From: Bradyrhizobium oligotrophicum S58
GTDB taxonomy: Bacteria > Pseudomonadota > Alphaproteobacteria > Rhizobiales > Xanthobacteraceae
Length of the DNA: 64,000 nt
Direction of reading: 5' to 3'
Assembly (NCBI RefSeq): GCF_000344805.1
Contig: NC_020453.1
Coordinates: 6,171,001-6,235,000, forward strand
The position numbers were made by a program, and so were the translations under genes. The notes beneath the pieces were generated by a model. That model did no database searches. It saw nothing but the letters and a program-made list of their open reading frames with translations, and had not been told where the DNA came from. Below are positions 25,854 to 34,137 of the stretch, one piece after another (the first letter of the stretch is position 1; each line of letters opens with the position of its first letter).

Positions 25854-26744
25854 ATGAACGTGGAAACTGTGCCGGTCGCGACCTCCCCCATGACGCGCGT
25901 CGCCGCCGACAGCTGGACCCTGCAATGGACGCCGGTCATTGCAGGGGCCCTCACCGCCGTAGCCGTCTCCTCGATCCTGGTCAGCTTCGCGACCACCGTC
26001 GGTCTCGGTGTCAGCTCCGCGGCGCCGACCTGGCGCGACGCGTCGGTGGCGCTGTGGCTGCTATCGGGTCTGTATCTGGTGCTGCAGGCGCTGGTGAGCT
26101 TCGGCGTTGGCGGCTACGTCGCCGGGCGTGTGCGTGCACCGTACGGCCTTGCCGAGAGTGACGAGACCGAGAAGCGGGACGGTCTGCACGGCGTCGGATC
26201 CTGGGCACTCGCGGTCGTGCTCGGCGCGGTGCTCGCAGCCATGGTCGCGTCCGCGGCCAACCGGCCGAATGCGCTGAGCTCGCCACCAGCCGCCACCGAG
26301 CCGTCAGTGCTGAGCTACGAGCTCGACCATCTGTTCCGCGCAGCGCGGCGGGCGCCGACCCCCGAGCTCGCACCGGCCCGCAGCGAGGCCGGTCGAATCC
26401 TGCTGACGGCATCGAGCCACAGCGGCGTCAGCAGCGATGACCGCAGCTATCTCGTGCAGCTCGTCAGCGGCACGACCGGGCTCGCCCCGGCCGATGCCGA
26501 ACGCCGCGTCGACACGGTGATCGCCGATGCAAAGAGCGCACTGTCGCGGGCCCGCGCCAGCACGATCATCCTGGCCTTCTCGATTGCGACCGCGCTGCTG
26601 CTCGGCGCCGTGGCGGCCTGGATGGGCGCGGAAAGCGGCGGACGGCATCGCGACGGCAAGCCGGTGACGGGCTGGATGCTGCATGCCAACCGCTTCAGCC
26701 GGCGGAGCGACATGTGGCGGCGTCCCACATCGATGCCGGAATGA
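25854..26744 (+). CDS. Hypothetical membrane protein
   Basis: 296 residues from the ATG at 25854 (a GTG stands one codon before). Hydrophobic segments lie near 28-52 (TPVIAGALTAVAVSSILVSFA), 65-90, 115-135 and 235-255; a hydrophilic region of about 100 residues between the last two probably faces one compartment. The opening WTPVIAGALTAVAVSSIL resembles rhizobial membrane proteins with a tetraspan core (DUF-type, PhnA-like annotated in some genomes). No catalytic motif is seen. It follows the 24-residue miniprotein and ends at a strong bidirectional terminator. Confidence 0.65.
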   Translation: MNVETVPVATSPMTRVAADSWTLQWTPVIAGALTAVAVSSILVSFATTVGLGVSSAAPTWRDASVALWLLSGLYLVLQALVSFGVGGYVAGRVRAPYGLAESDETEKRDGLHGVGSWALAVVLGAVLAAMVASAANRPNALSSPPAATEPSVLSYELDHLFRAARRAPTPELAPARSEAGRILLTASSHSGVSSDDRSYLVQLVSGTTGLAPADAERRVDTVIADAKSALSRARASTIILAFSIATALLLGAVAAWMGAESGGRHRDGKPVTGWMLHANRFSRRSDMWRRPTSMPE

Positions 26745-26772
26745 ATGCTGTCGAGTAACAGCCGACGAGAAC

Positions 26773-26805
26773 GCAAACGGCCCGGTCGACCATCGGGCCG
26801 TTTGC
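26773..26805. terminator. Bidirectional terminator
   Basis: A perfect 12-bp stem (GCAAACGGCCCG with CGGGCCGTTTGC) around a nine-base loop, placed between convergent genes. The A-rich left foot and T-rich right foot fit terminators for both strands. Confidence 0.85.
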
Positions 26806-26818
26806 ATGTCTGCAACGA

Positions 26819-27343
26819 TCAGGCGAGATCGCGGATCATCAGGTTGGCGTCGTCGCCATAGCTTCCCGTGCAGCCGCCGGCGCCGGGCTCCCTCGCGACC
26901 GCAAAGCCCTGCTTCTCCCAGAATGCCGTGGAGGCGCTGACCGCAACCAGCGACAGCGACCGCACGCCGAGCTGGCGCGCATGCCGGATCAGCTCCGCCA
27001 CGATGCGGCCCGCAGCGCCGCTGCCGCGGGCCGCAGGAAGCAAGGCGAGGTCATGGATGTAATAGGTCGAAGCCGGCACAGGCAGACGGCCGACGAGAAC
27101 GTTCAACGCCGGCGGCTCTCCGAGATGCCAGGGATGGCTGATGACGTAGCCGGCGACCTCGCCACCCGATGTAGCAAGCACCCAGCAGCCATCCGGATGA
27201 AGACGCAGGCGCTCGGCGAACACCGTCCGATCCTCGGGATAGGCCGGGTGCACGCGGGCCGCGATCGCATCGACGGCGGCGAGGTCATCGATCGTCATCG
27301 CGCGCCAAGTCAGTCCCGTCGAGGCGGCCGGCGCGTGCCTCAC
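26819..27343 (-). CDS. GNAT family N-acetyltransferase
   Basis: Up to 174 residues from a GTG at 27343; an ATG at 27298 (MTIDDLAAVDAIAARVHP) is an alternative start that still keeps the whole fold. Acetyl-CoA-binding motif A is seen as IHDLALLPAARGSGAAGRIV, and motif B as SLSLVAVSASTAFWEKQGF. Substrate unknown. A 14-base tandem repeat lies exactly over the upstream start region and supplies several GTG codons, so the true start is unsure. The gene ends just before a bidirectional terminator. Confidence 0.8.
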   Translation of the reverse strand: MRHAPAASTGLTWRAMTIDDLAAVDAIAARVHPAYPEDRTVFAERLRLHPDGCWVLATSGGEVAGYVISHPWHLGEPPALNVLVGRLPVPASTYYIHDLALLPAARGSGAAGRIVAELIRHARQLGVRSLSLVAVSASTAFWEKQGFAVAREPGAGGCTGSYGDDANLMIRDLA

Positions 27344-27382
27344 TTCGAACGTCTCACTTGGAACGTCTCACTTGGAAAATCT
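27341..27382. repeat. Three tandem copies of a 14-base unit
   Basis: Units CACTTCGAACGTCT, CACTTGGAACGTCT and CACTTGGAAAATCT follow directly on each other between two minus-strand genes. The array touches the GTG start of the acetyltransferase gene and the stop of the upstream gene. Confidence 0.85.
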
Positions 27383-27666
27383 CATTTGACGAGCGCCAGC
27401 CAGCGCTGGCTGGCCGACACCGCCGCCGGCCACAGCGCATCCGTCGGCTGTCCGCGGTGCAGCGCCTTGCCGACCTCGCAGATCGACATGAAGGCTGCGG
27501 ATCGGGCCTCTTCCACCTCGAGCGGCTGTTCGGCGCTCGGGCTGCGCACCAGCCCCATCAGGCCGTTCAGCGTCTGCAATGCCGCATCCGGCGGGCTCGC
27601 TTCCGCCGATCTCAGCGCGGCCACGATCTGCTGCGCCTTTTCCGATTCCGTCAACGCCTCGGTCAT
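27382..27666 (-). CDS. Hypothetical protein
   Basis: 94 residues (MTEALTESEKAQQIVAALRS...), predicted mostly helical and soluble, with no signal peptide or known motif. The sequence has balanced composition and a plausible coding pattern, and similar small rhizobial proteins of unknown role exist as far as I recall. It lies upstream of the acetyltransferase in the same direction with a 38-base gap. Function unknown. Confidence 0.5.
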   Translation of the reverse strand: MTEALTESEKAQQIVAALRSAEASPPDAALQTLNGLMGLVRSPSAEQPLEVEEARSAAFMSICEVGKALHRGQPTDALWPAAVSASQRWLALVK

Positions 27667-27802
27667 CGTCTCATCGTTCGTCCGTGCCCCGTCGGCATGA
27701 CGCTAGCAGCCGAACGGGAGCCGGGCAATGTCGGCCGTCCACGACGAAGATGCGCGCGGCCCGGCGCCGGACGACCGCTGGTCCCGTGCCGTGCCGGGCT
27801 CG

Positions 27803-27895
27803 GCCATCTTGGAGCGACTTGCTGGCGTTGTAGATCGCCTGGAAGCTGCCCGGCGTGAAGCCGGCGATCGATCCGGTGATCAGGATGCGCCCGGC
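27803..27895 (-). pseudogene. Short-chain dehydrogenase fragment
   Basis: About 31 codons on the minus strand read GRILITGSIAGFTPGSFQAI then YNASKS. This matches the active-site region of short-chain dehydrogenases (catalytic Ser in GSIAG, Tyr and Lys in YNASK). Nothing on either side continues the family: the N-terminal Rossmann motif and the C-terminus are absent. It is an internal gene scrap, joined at its start to a glycosyltransferase scrap of opposite strand near 27894. Confidence 0.7.
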
Positions 27896-28207
27896 GCCTG
27901 CGGCACGCCGGTGATGTCGGATCACTGGCCGGGCCTCGAAACCATCTTCGTGCCGAACGGCGAAACCCTCGTCGTATCCTCGCCACAGGACGTCACGGCG
28001 ATCCTGCAGGAGATGCCGGAGGACACGCGCCGCACCATCGCCGATCGCGCCAGCCGCCGCGTTCGCCGCGACCACACCCCCGATCACCGCCCACGCCAGC
28101 TCGAAGATTATTACCGCGAGGCGCTCTCGCGGCGCTCGCGTCCGGCGCGCCAAGTCAAGAACACTGCCACCGAAGCGCCCGTCGAACTGAAACTGGGACT
28201 GTCATGA
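27893..28207 (+). pseudogene. CgeB-like glycosyltransferase C-terminal fragment
   Basis: About 104 codons starting at ACGTPVMSDHWPGLETIFV and running through ETLVVSSPQDVTAIL, RRTIADRASRRVRRDHT and RQLEDYYREAL. This is the C-terminal nucleotide-sugar-binding half of CgeB/YkvP-like glycosyltransferases, in which the first Asp/Glu-containing block binds the donor. The N-terminal half is missing and the frame upstream of 27893 is unrelated. Its stop overlaps the next start (ATGA), a relic of an operon with the UDP-glucuronate decarboxylase remnant. Confidence 0.7.
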
Positions 28208-28709
28208 CCATTCAGATCTCCATACCCACACGACGTTCACTCCGCACTCTCGTCGCCGGCGGCGCCGGCGGCGCCGGCTTCATCGGCTCGCACATTTGCG
28301 ACACGCTGCTCCGGCGCGGCGACACGGTGATCTGCACCGACAATCTGCACACCGGCTCGCTGCGCACAGCCCGGACTTGGTCACGGGTCCCGTCAATCTC
28401 GGCAATCCGCAGGAGATGACGATCGAGGCGATCGCGCGCGAGGTGCCGACCTGCACGCAGTCGAGCTCGACGCTGGAGTTCAAGCCGCTGCCGGTCGACG
28501 ACCCCTAGCGGCGCAAGCCGGTGATCTCCACGGCCGAGCGACTGCTGGGCTGGCGTCCGCAGATCTCGCTGCGCAAAGGGCTGGAGGCGACGATCGCCTA
28601 TTTCGCGCTCGAAGTCGCGGGACGCGGCGGACCGTCCCATCCCGACAAGCGGCCGCCGGCATCGCGGCGCACGGGTCGCGCCCAACTCGCGCTGGCGCGC
28701 TCGCAGTAA
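28204..28709 (+). pseudogene. UDP-glucuronate decarboxylase-like epimerase, decayed
   Basis: The N-terminal 55 codons give the Rossmann motif GGAGFIGSHICDTLLRRGD then CTDNLHTGS. After about 28365 homology continues in another frame as GPVNLGNPQEMTIEAIAREV, LEFKPLPVDDP, an in-frame TAG at 28506-28508, then ISTAERLLGWRPQISLRKGLE. That is the normal C-terminus of UDP-xylose synthase-type enzymes. About 170 central residues, including the catalytic YxxxK, are deleted, and there is a frameshift plus a stop. The gene also has an extra GGAG duplication near the start (GGAGGAG). It is nonfunctional. Confidence 0.85.
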
Positions 28710-28717
28710 CCCGAACG

Positions 28718-28746
28718 TCGGTGCCCGGGGCTGGCCCGGGCACCGA
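28718..28746. terminator. Terminator hairpin
   Basis: A perfect 12-bp GC-rich stem TCGGTGCCCGGG / CCCGGGCACCGA with a five-base loop, between the decayed plus-strand cluster and the minus-strand DUF4142 gene. It could stop transcription of either; no long U-tract is present. Confidence 0.7.
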
Positions 28747-28764
28747 CGAACGACCGCTCTACGA

Positions 28765-29295
28765 TCATTTGCTCAGAGACTTTGCCATCTCCAGATGCTT
28801 CTGCAGCGTCGGCAAGGTCTGCTGGGCAAAGTCCGACAGAGGCGAGCCCGCCGCAGCCTCCTTCTGATACTTCTTGATGTCCCCCTGATGGTCGCGCACC
28901 ATCGCCTGGGCAAAGGCCCGGTCGAAGCGGTCGCCGGACAGGCCTTCGAGCTTGTTGTAGATGGCGAGCTGTTTCTTGTTCGGCTCCGACGGCACCGGCA
29001 TCCCGTTCTGGCTCGCGAGCTGCTGCGCCTTCTGCAGGTGCTCGCCATGGTCCTGCTGCAGGGCCTGGCCGAACTGCTTGACCTGGTCGCTCTGCCCTTT
29101 CTGCTGCGCCAGCTTGCCCATGTTGACCTCGGACAGATCGCCTTCGATCGCCTCGGTCATGAAATGCCGGTCTTTGGCCGGCGACTGCCCCTTCGGCGCA
29201 GCGATGGCACCGCCGGCCACCAACAGGGTCATGCCGCAGGCCGCCATGGCCGTTTGTATCATTCGCGTCGAGGAAGCGCCGATCATCCTGGTCAT
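28765..29295 (-). CDS. DUF4142 exported protein
   Basis: 176 residues. A long signal-type N-terminus (MTRMIGASSTRMIQTAMAACGMTLLVAGGAIA) precedes a mature helical domain with FMTEAIEGDLSEVNMGKLAQ, FGQALQQDHGEHLQKAQQLA, and FAQAMVRDHQGDIKKYQKEA. The pair of D-H-x(2-3) segments on helices is the DUF4142 pattern, a ferritin-like four-helix fold found in periplasmic proteins. Function unknown, possibly stress-linked. An internal ATG at MIGASS would give a shorter signal peptide. It is followed by a strong hairpin at 28718-28746. Confidence 0.85.
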   Translation of the reverse strand: MTRMIGASSTRMIQTAMAACGMTLLVAGGAIAAPKGQSPAKDRHFMTEAIEGDLSEVNMGKLAQQKGQSDQVKQFGQALQQDHGEHLQKAQQLASQNGMPVPSEPNKKQLAIYNKLEGLSGDRFDRAFAQAMVRDHQGDIKKYQKEAAAGSPLSDFAQQTLPTLQKHLEMAKSLSK

Positions 29296-29455
29296 CGTTC
29301 ATCTCCGGGTTGGAAGCCTGATCGTTGCGACTGCAAGAGCCGCGGATCGCGATTGTTCCTATGCCCGTGACGCCAAGCACCTTGGCCCGCAGGACGGCCG
29401 AATGGTCCCCGCACGGCTTGCCGTGGCCGTCAGTGAAGACGACGCGAAAGGAGGC

Positions 29456-31189
29456 TCACGCCGTGCGCACCCGGGCCAGGAAGCTACCGACCTCCTGCTT
29501 CAGGCGCGTTCCATCCGCTGACAGCGACTGCGCGGCCGTCAGCACCTGCGAGGAGGCCGCGCCGGTGTCTGTCGCGCCTGACTGGACGTGGACGATCCCC
29601 GACGAGACCTGCGAGGAGCCGACCGCGGCCTGCTGTACGTTGCGGGAGATCTCCTTGGTCGCGTTGCCCTGCTGTTCGGCAGCGGCAGCAATGGCACCGG
29701 TGATTTCCGACATCCCTGAAATCGTCGACATGATCTCCTTGATCGCACCGACGGCCGCCGAGGCCGCCGACTGGATTTCGGCGATGTAGTTGGAGATATC
29801 CTTGGTCGCATCGGCAGTCTGCGCGGCGAGCTCCTTGACCTCGGAAGCGACGATGGCGAAGCCGCGTCCGGCCGATCCGGCGCGCGCCGCCTCGATCGTC
29901 GCATTGAGCGCCAGCAGATTGGTCTGCTGGGCGATCGCGGTGATCAGACCGACGATGCTGCCGACCTTGTCGGCCGCGGCCCCGAGCTTGGTCATCGACT
30001 CGTCGGTGCTCGTCGCCTGCGCCACCGCCTCCCGCGCGACGCGTGATGCGCCGTCGATCTGGCGGCCGATTTCGGCCGCCGTGGCCGCCATCTCTTCGGT
30101 CGCAGCGGCGACCGACTGGACGCTGGCAGAGGCCTGCTCCGAAGCCGAGGCCACCGTGGTCGACAGCTCACTGGTTGTGGACGCCGTGCTCGCCAAGGTC
30201 GATGCCGCCTGCTCCAGGCTGGTCGAGCTCGTCGATACGCGATCGACGATGCCGCCGATGGCGCTCTCGAAGGATGTCGTGAAATTCTCGATGTCCGTCT
30301 TGCGCTGCGCCTCCGCGCGCGCTTCGGCTTCGACTTGTTCAGCGCGCAGGCGTTGCGTCTCCAGCAGGTTTGCCTTGAACACTTCGGTCGCGCGCGCCAT
30401 GTCGCCGACCTCGTCGCCACGCGACAGCCCGGAGATGGAGGCGGACAGCTCGCCGCCGGCCAGCGCCGTCATGCTGTGGACTATCAGGCCGATCGGCCGC
30501 GAGACCGCGAACACGCTCATCAACCCGGCCGCACCGAGAACCAGGATGGCGATGCTGCCGACGACGATGGAGGTCGTCTCGGATGTCGAGATGACGGCCC
30601 AGGCCGCGTTCTTCTCCGTCGCAGCCTTCGAGGAGGCGAAGGTCACGATACCATCCGCCAGATCGTCGATCGTCTTTGCGATCGGCAAGGTCACGTTGCG
30701 CGCGAGGTCGGCCGCCTCCGCTTCCAGCGGGGCGATCTCCGCGGACCGGCCTGCCGCGATATCCTCGGCAAGCCTGTGCCTGACGGCTGCGATACGCTTG
30801 GCTCCGGCCGCGTAGGCGTCGATCGATCGTTGCAGGCTTTCGATGCGGGCCTTGCCGTCAACCGAGACCGGCCTGCGATTCATCTCGACGCAAAGCTGAT
30901 CGGCCGCGTGACGCCCTGCAGCCAGACGCTCTTCGGCGGCGCGAATATCGGCTTCAGTCTTGGCGAGACGAAGATCCCGCACCGCGACCTGCATCTGCCT
31001 GGCTTCGGACTTCGCAGCGATCGCGAGCCGCGCGATCTCCTGCTGATCGAGCGCGCTGCCGAGACCGCGCTCGATGATGGCGTTGCCCACGATTTGGCTT
31101 GCGATCATCACCGCGACGAAGAAGATACCACCGAGCGCCGCAGTGACGAGCTTGGTGGAGATACGAAAGCGACTGAGAACATCGAGCAT
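29456..31189 (-). CDS. Methyl-accepting chemotaxis protein
   Basis: 577 residues from the ATG at 31189; the frame is open upstream without homology. Membrane segments lie at about 13-35 and 205-228, enclosing a helical periplasmic domain of roughly 170 residues. A HAMP domain follows ([21 protein letters not shown]), then the cytoplasmic signalling hairpin with its tip [36 protein letters not shown]. No C-terminal NWETF-type pentapeptide is present. The ligand is unknown. It is monocistronic and paralogous in its signalling half to the two receptors at 57109-60685. Confidence 0.92.
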   Translation of the reverse strand: MLDVLSRFRISTKLVTAALGGIFFVAVMIASQIVGNAIIERGLGSALDQQEIARLAIAAKSEARQMQVAVRDLRLAKTEADIRAAEERLAAGRHAADQLCVEMNRRPVSVDGKARIESLQRSIDAYAAGAKRIAAVRHRLAEDIAAGRSAEIAPLEAEAADLARNVTLPIAKTIDDLADGIVTFASSKAATEKNAAWAVISTSETTSIVVGSIAILVLGAAGLMSVFAVSRPIGLIVHSMTALAGGELSASISGLSRGDEVGDMARATEVFKANLLETQRLRAEQVEAEARAEAQRKTDIENFTTSFESAIGGIVDRVSTSSTSLEQAASTLASTASTTSELSTTVASASEQASASVQSVAAATEEMAATAAEIGRQIDGASRVAREAVAQATSTDESMTKLGAAADKVGSIVGLITAIAQQTNLLALNATIEAARAGSAGRGFAIVASEVKELAAQTADATKDISNYIAEIQSAASAAVGAIKEIMSTISGMSEITGAIAAAAEQQGNATKEISRNVQQAAVGSSQVSSGIVHVQSGATDTGAASSQVLTAAQSLSADGTRLKQEVGSFLARVRTA

Positions 31190-31373
31190 GGTTGTTCCTG
31201 CGAACTGAGCTTGGCCAACAATGCTTCGCGTGAGCACAGCGATCGTTGCGTCAGGACAAGCAGACGCGGGAGATATCCGGCGGCACACCCATGCTTGGTT
31301 AATGTGACGTTCACGGCGACGCGTATCACTGCAGGGCAGAGGCTTTTCTGTCATCTCCGCGATAGGGCCGCAC

Positions 31374-32771
31374 TCATCGCGCAGCCGGCGCTGTGGCATC
31401 TGCCGGCGTGCGCGCCGATAAGGCACCGTAGACCAGATGATTGATCCCGGACGGGAGCAGCGCCCTGCGCGCCTTGCTGCCCGGCGTGGCCTGGATCATC
31501 TGCACACCAATCAGTTGCTCCGCCGGATCGATCCAGAAATAGGTGCCCCAGTGGCCGGCCCAGGCGAACGTTCCGACTTTTCCGGGCAGCCAGCTCGACA
31601 CCGGATCAGTACGGATGGCGAAGCCGAGCCCGAACGTCGTTCCCGCGCGAGCGCCGACCTCGTCGCCGCCGAAGATGCTGATGGTCTCGGGCAGTGCGTT
31701 GGTCGTCATCTCCTTCACCCCTCGCGGACTGAGCACGCGCGCGCCGTCGAGCTCGCCGCCATTCAAGAGCATCTGGCAGAAGCGCAGATAGTCGGGCGCC
31801 GTCGACACCAGGCCAGCGCCGCCGGCAAACAGCTTCGGAGGCGTCGTGACCTCCCAGATCGGCGGCCGTTCCGGCATCGGCGCGTCGACCAGACGATCGA
31901 GCTTCTGTTTCGGCACGAAGAAGCCGGTGTCGACCATGTGCAGCGGATCGAAGATGCGCGCTTGCATGAACTGATCGAGCGGCCGACCAGACACGACTTC
32001 GATGACCCGGCCGAGCACGTCGACGCTCCAGCCATATTCATGGACCTCACCGGGCTGATGGGCGAGCGGCAGGCCGGCGAGGCTCGCCACGAAATCCGCC
32101 AGGGTCCTATCGCGCCGGTACACGGCCTTCCAGCCATAGAGCATGTGGATCATCCGGATGCCCGCATCGGCACTCGGGTCGGCAAGGCCACCTGCCGGAT
32201 AGGCGAAATCCAATTCGGGGTAGATGAGGCCCGAGGTGTGGCGCAGCAGGTCGCGCACGGTCATCGGCCGCTTCGGCGCCTCGAGCGCATAGTCCGTCCG
32301 GCCGGTGGCGGGGTCGATCCTGCGTACGCCGACCTGCATGCCGGCGAGCTCGGGCAGATAGCGGCCGACCGGCGCATCGAGGTCGAGCCGGCCGTCATCC
32401 ACCAGGATCATCGCGGCGACGCTGGTGACGGGCTTGGACATCGAGGCGATCCAGAAGATGGAATCGATCTTCATCGGGATCGTCCTGGCGCGGTCCTGAA
32501 AACCGATCGCCTGCAGATAAGCAAGCTTGCCGGCCTTGGCGATGGCGACGACCGCACCGGGGACGAGACCCTCGGGCGGCGGGAAGGCCTCGAAGCGCGC
32601 CTGATACCACGGCGCGATCCGCCCCAGCCCTGCGGCCGAGAGACCCAGCGGCTGCGGATCGGTGACCCGCGCCAGATCATCGGACGCAGCCGGTCCGGCG
32701 AGGGACAACAGCAGGATCAGGATGGAGAACGGCCGCAGCAGATGCATGGACCGGGATGGGCGGGGGATCAT
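31374..32771 (-). CDS. Serine hydrolase (beta-lactamase/esterase family)
   Basis: 465 residues with an N-terminal signal peptide (about [21 protein letters not shown]; that internal Met at 32747 may be the real start). The class C beta-lactamase-like fold is shown by the nucleophile motif SMSK (S-x-x-K), the Tyr motif YGW in place of YxN ([22 protein letters not shown]) and an HWG motif ([10 protein letters not shown]). This family includes esterases and D-aminopeptidases; the substrate is unknown. It sits next to an AraC-type regulator on the same strand, a pairing that suggests regulation by it. Confidence 0.88.
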   Translation of the reverse strand: MIPRPSRSMHLLRPFSILILLLSLAGPAASDDLARVTDPQPLGLSAAGLGRIAPWYQARFEAFPPPEGLVPGAVVAIAKAGKLAYLQAIGFQDRARTIPMKIDSIFWIASMSKPVTSVAAMILVDDGRLDLDAPVGRYLPELAGMQVGVRRIDPATGRTDYALEAPKRPMTVRDLLRHTSGLIYPELDFAYPAGGLADPSADAGIRMIHMLYGWKAVYRRDRTLADFVASLAGLPLAHQPGEVHEYGWSVDVLGRVIEVVSGRPLDQFMQARIFDPLHMVDTGFFVPKQKLDRLVDAPMPERPPIWEVTTPPKLFAGGAGLVSTAPDYLRFCQMLLNGGELDGARVLSPRGVKEMTTNALPETISIFGGDEVGARAGTTFGLGFAIRTDPVSSWLPGKVGTFAWAGHWGTYFWIDPAEQLIGVQMIQATPGSKARRALLPSGINHLVYGALSARTPADATAPAAR

Positions 32772-32860
32772 CGATGTCTCCAGGGTCAGGCAGCGGAGGC
32801 TGCATCGTCTGAGACTGCATCGCGGTCGCTGTCCCCGGCTCGCCGAACTCCCGGTTTCGG

Positions 32861-33985
32861 CTAGCCGATTTTTCGGTCAGCCGGGCCGGACGCATCGGAT
32901 GGCGGCACCTCGCGCGCCGTTCGACGGTATTCGGTCGGCGTCAGGCCTGTGTCGGCTTTGAAGGCGCGGTTGAACGGACCGAGCGACTGGAAGCCGGCAT
33001 CCATCGCGATCGTCAGCACCGGCACGGCAAGCTGGCTCGGATCCGCCAGCGCCGCCTTGGCCTCGGCGAGCCGGTGGTGATTGATGTAGGCGTTGAAGTT
33101 GCGATAGCCGAGACCCTCATTGATGGCGCGCCGCAGCTGCTCCTCGGACACGGCAAGGCGGGCGGCCAGCGCGCCGACGGTGAGCCGCTCCTGCCGGAAG
33201 ATGCGCTCCTGCGTCATCAGTTGCTCCAGGCGTTTCAGCAGCAACGGATTGGCATTCGGTGCAGGAGTTCGTGACACCGGCGCGGCGGCCGGTCCCTGTT
33301 CGCGCCGCGGCAGCATGGCCGCAGCTGCACCGACAGGCGCGACCTGCAGCAGGCTCCATGCCGCCATCGCCGCAAGCCCACACAGCCCGGCGGCGCGGAT
33401 CGTATCGATTGCGGCCGGCGTGATCACGCGCGCACCGAGACCCGAGCCGTAGAGGGTATCGATCGCGATGAACAGCACGCTGCCGAGCAGCACCACGACA
33501 CGCAGACGCGGCCGGCCCGCGACGAGATCGCCGCGCCATGTCGCCATCGATTGCGCGGCAGCCAGCACCGCAAGCCCAAGGCCCGCGATCTGCACGACTT
33601 TGTCGGCGAGGTCGCCGACCGGGTCCAGCGGTGACCATATGACGGGGCCGTAGGCGCTCAGCAGTTCGCTTGCAACGAATAGCACCCACAATGCCAGATG
33701 CCGGGCGCGCAGGATGAACTCATCGTCGAAGACCGCCCTCGCCCACAGCCAGAACACGACGGCGTTGCCGGCGGCCAGCGCCAGCACGGGCGCGCGCCAG
33801 ACGATCCAGGCTTGCCCGAAGCCCGGCACCGAATTGACCGATGCTGCGGCGGCGCCGAGCAGCACCGCCGCCGTCAACTGTCCGATCCGGGTGCGGCTTC
33901 GGTCGCGCCAGGTCAGGCCAGCGGCCAGCAGGAATAATCCGCACGCCGCGCCGTGGGCGCCAAGCACGAGGGCCGGGAGAGACAT
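32861..33985 (-). CDS. AraC family regulator with membrane-embedded N-terminus
   Basis: 374 residues from the ATG at 33985. The N-terminal 215 residues form about six or seven hydrophobic segments (VLGAHGAACGLFLLAAGL, AAVLLGAAAASV, ALAAGNAVVFWLWARAVF, LGLAVLAAAQS, VVVLLGSVLFIAID and others). The C-terminus has the two helix-turn-helix motifs of AraC regulators (VGALAARLAVSEEQLRRAINEGL and IAMDAGFQSLGPFNRAFKADTGLTPTEYRR). A membrane-anchored transcription factor is implied, sensing something in the membrane or periplasm. It lies upstream of the serine hydrolase gene in the same direction and probably controls it. Confidence 0.85.
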   Translation of the reverse strand: MSLPALVLGAHGAACGLFLLAAGLTWRDRSRTRIGQLTAAVLLGAAAASVNSVPGFGQAWIVWRAPVLALAAGNAVVFWLWARAVFDDEFILRARHLALWVLFVASELLSAYGPVIWSPLDPVGDLADKVVQIAGLGLAVLAAAQSMATWRGDLVAGRPRLRVVVLLGSVLFIAIDTLYGSGLGARVITPAAIDTIRAAGLCGLAAMAAWSLLQVAPVGAAAAMLPRREQGPAAAPVSRTPAPNANPLLLKRLEQLMTQERIFRQERLTVGALAARLAVSEEQLRRAINEGLGYRNFNAYINHHRLAEAKAALADPSQLAVPVLTIAMDAGFQSLGPFNRAFKADTGLTPTEYRRTAREVPPSDASGPADRKIG

Positions 33986-34137
33986 GCTGTTCACGACACC
34001 GCGGCCTGCAGCGCGACCATGACGAGGCCTCATTGTTCGCACGTCGCATGCACCGCCTGCGACGAGGAGCCGGTCTCAATTACGCCAGCGCCGTGCCGGC
34101 GTCAAAGCTACGGCACCGGTCACAGCGTCGGCTCCGG

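Noticed and set aside
27728..27892. Upstream part of the open frame leading into the glycosyltransferase fragment
   Set aside because: No similarity to a glycosyltransferase before ACGTPVMSD at about 27893; the ATG at 27728 is chance.
28204..28709. Programmed frameshift in the UDP-glucuronate decarboxylase-like gene
   Set aside because: About 170 central residues are missing and there is also an in-frame TAG, so it is a decayed gene, not recoding.
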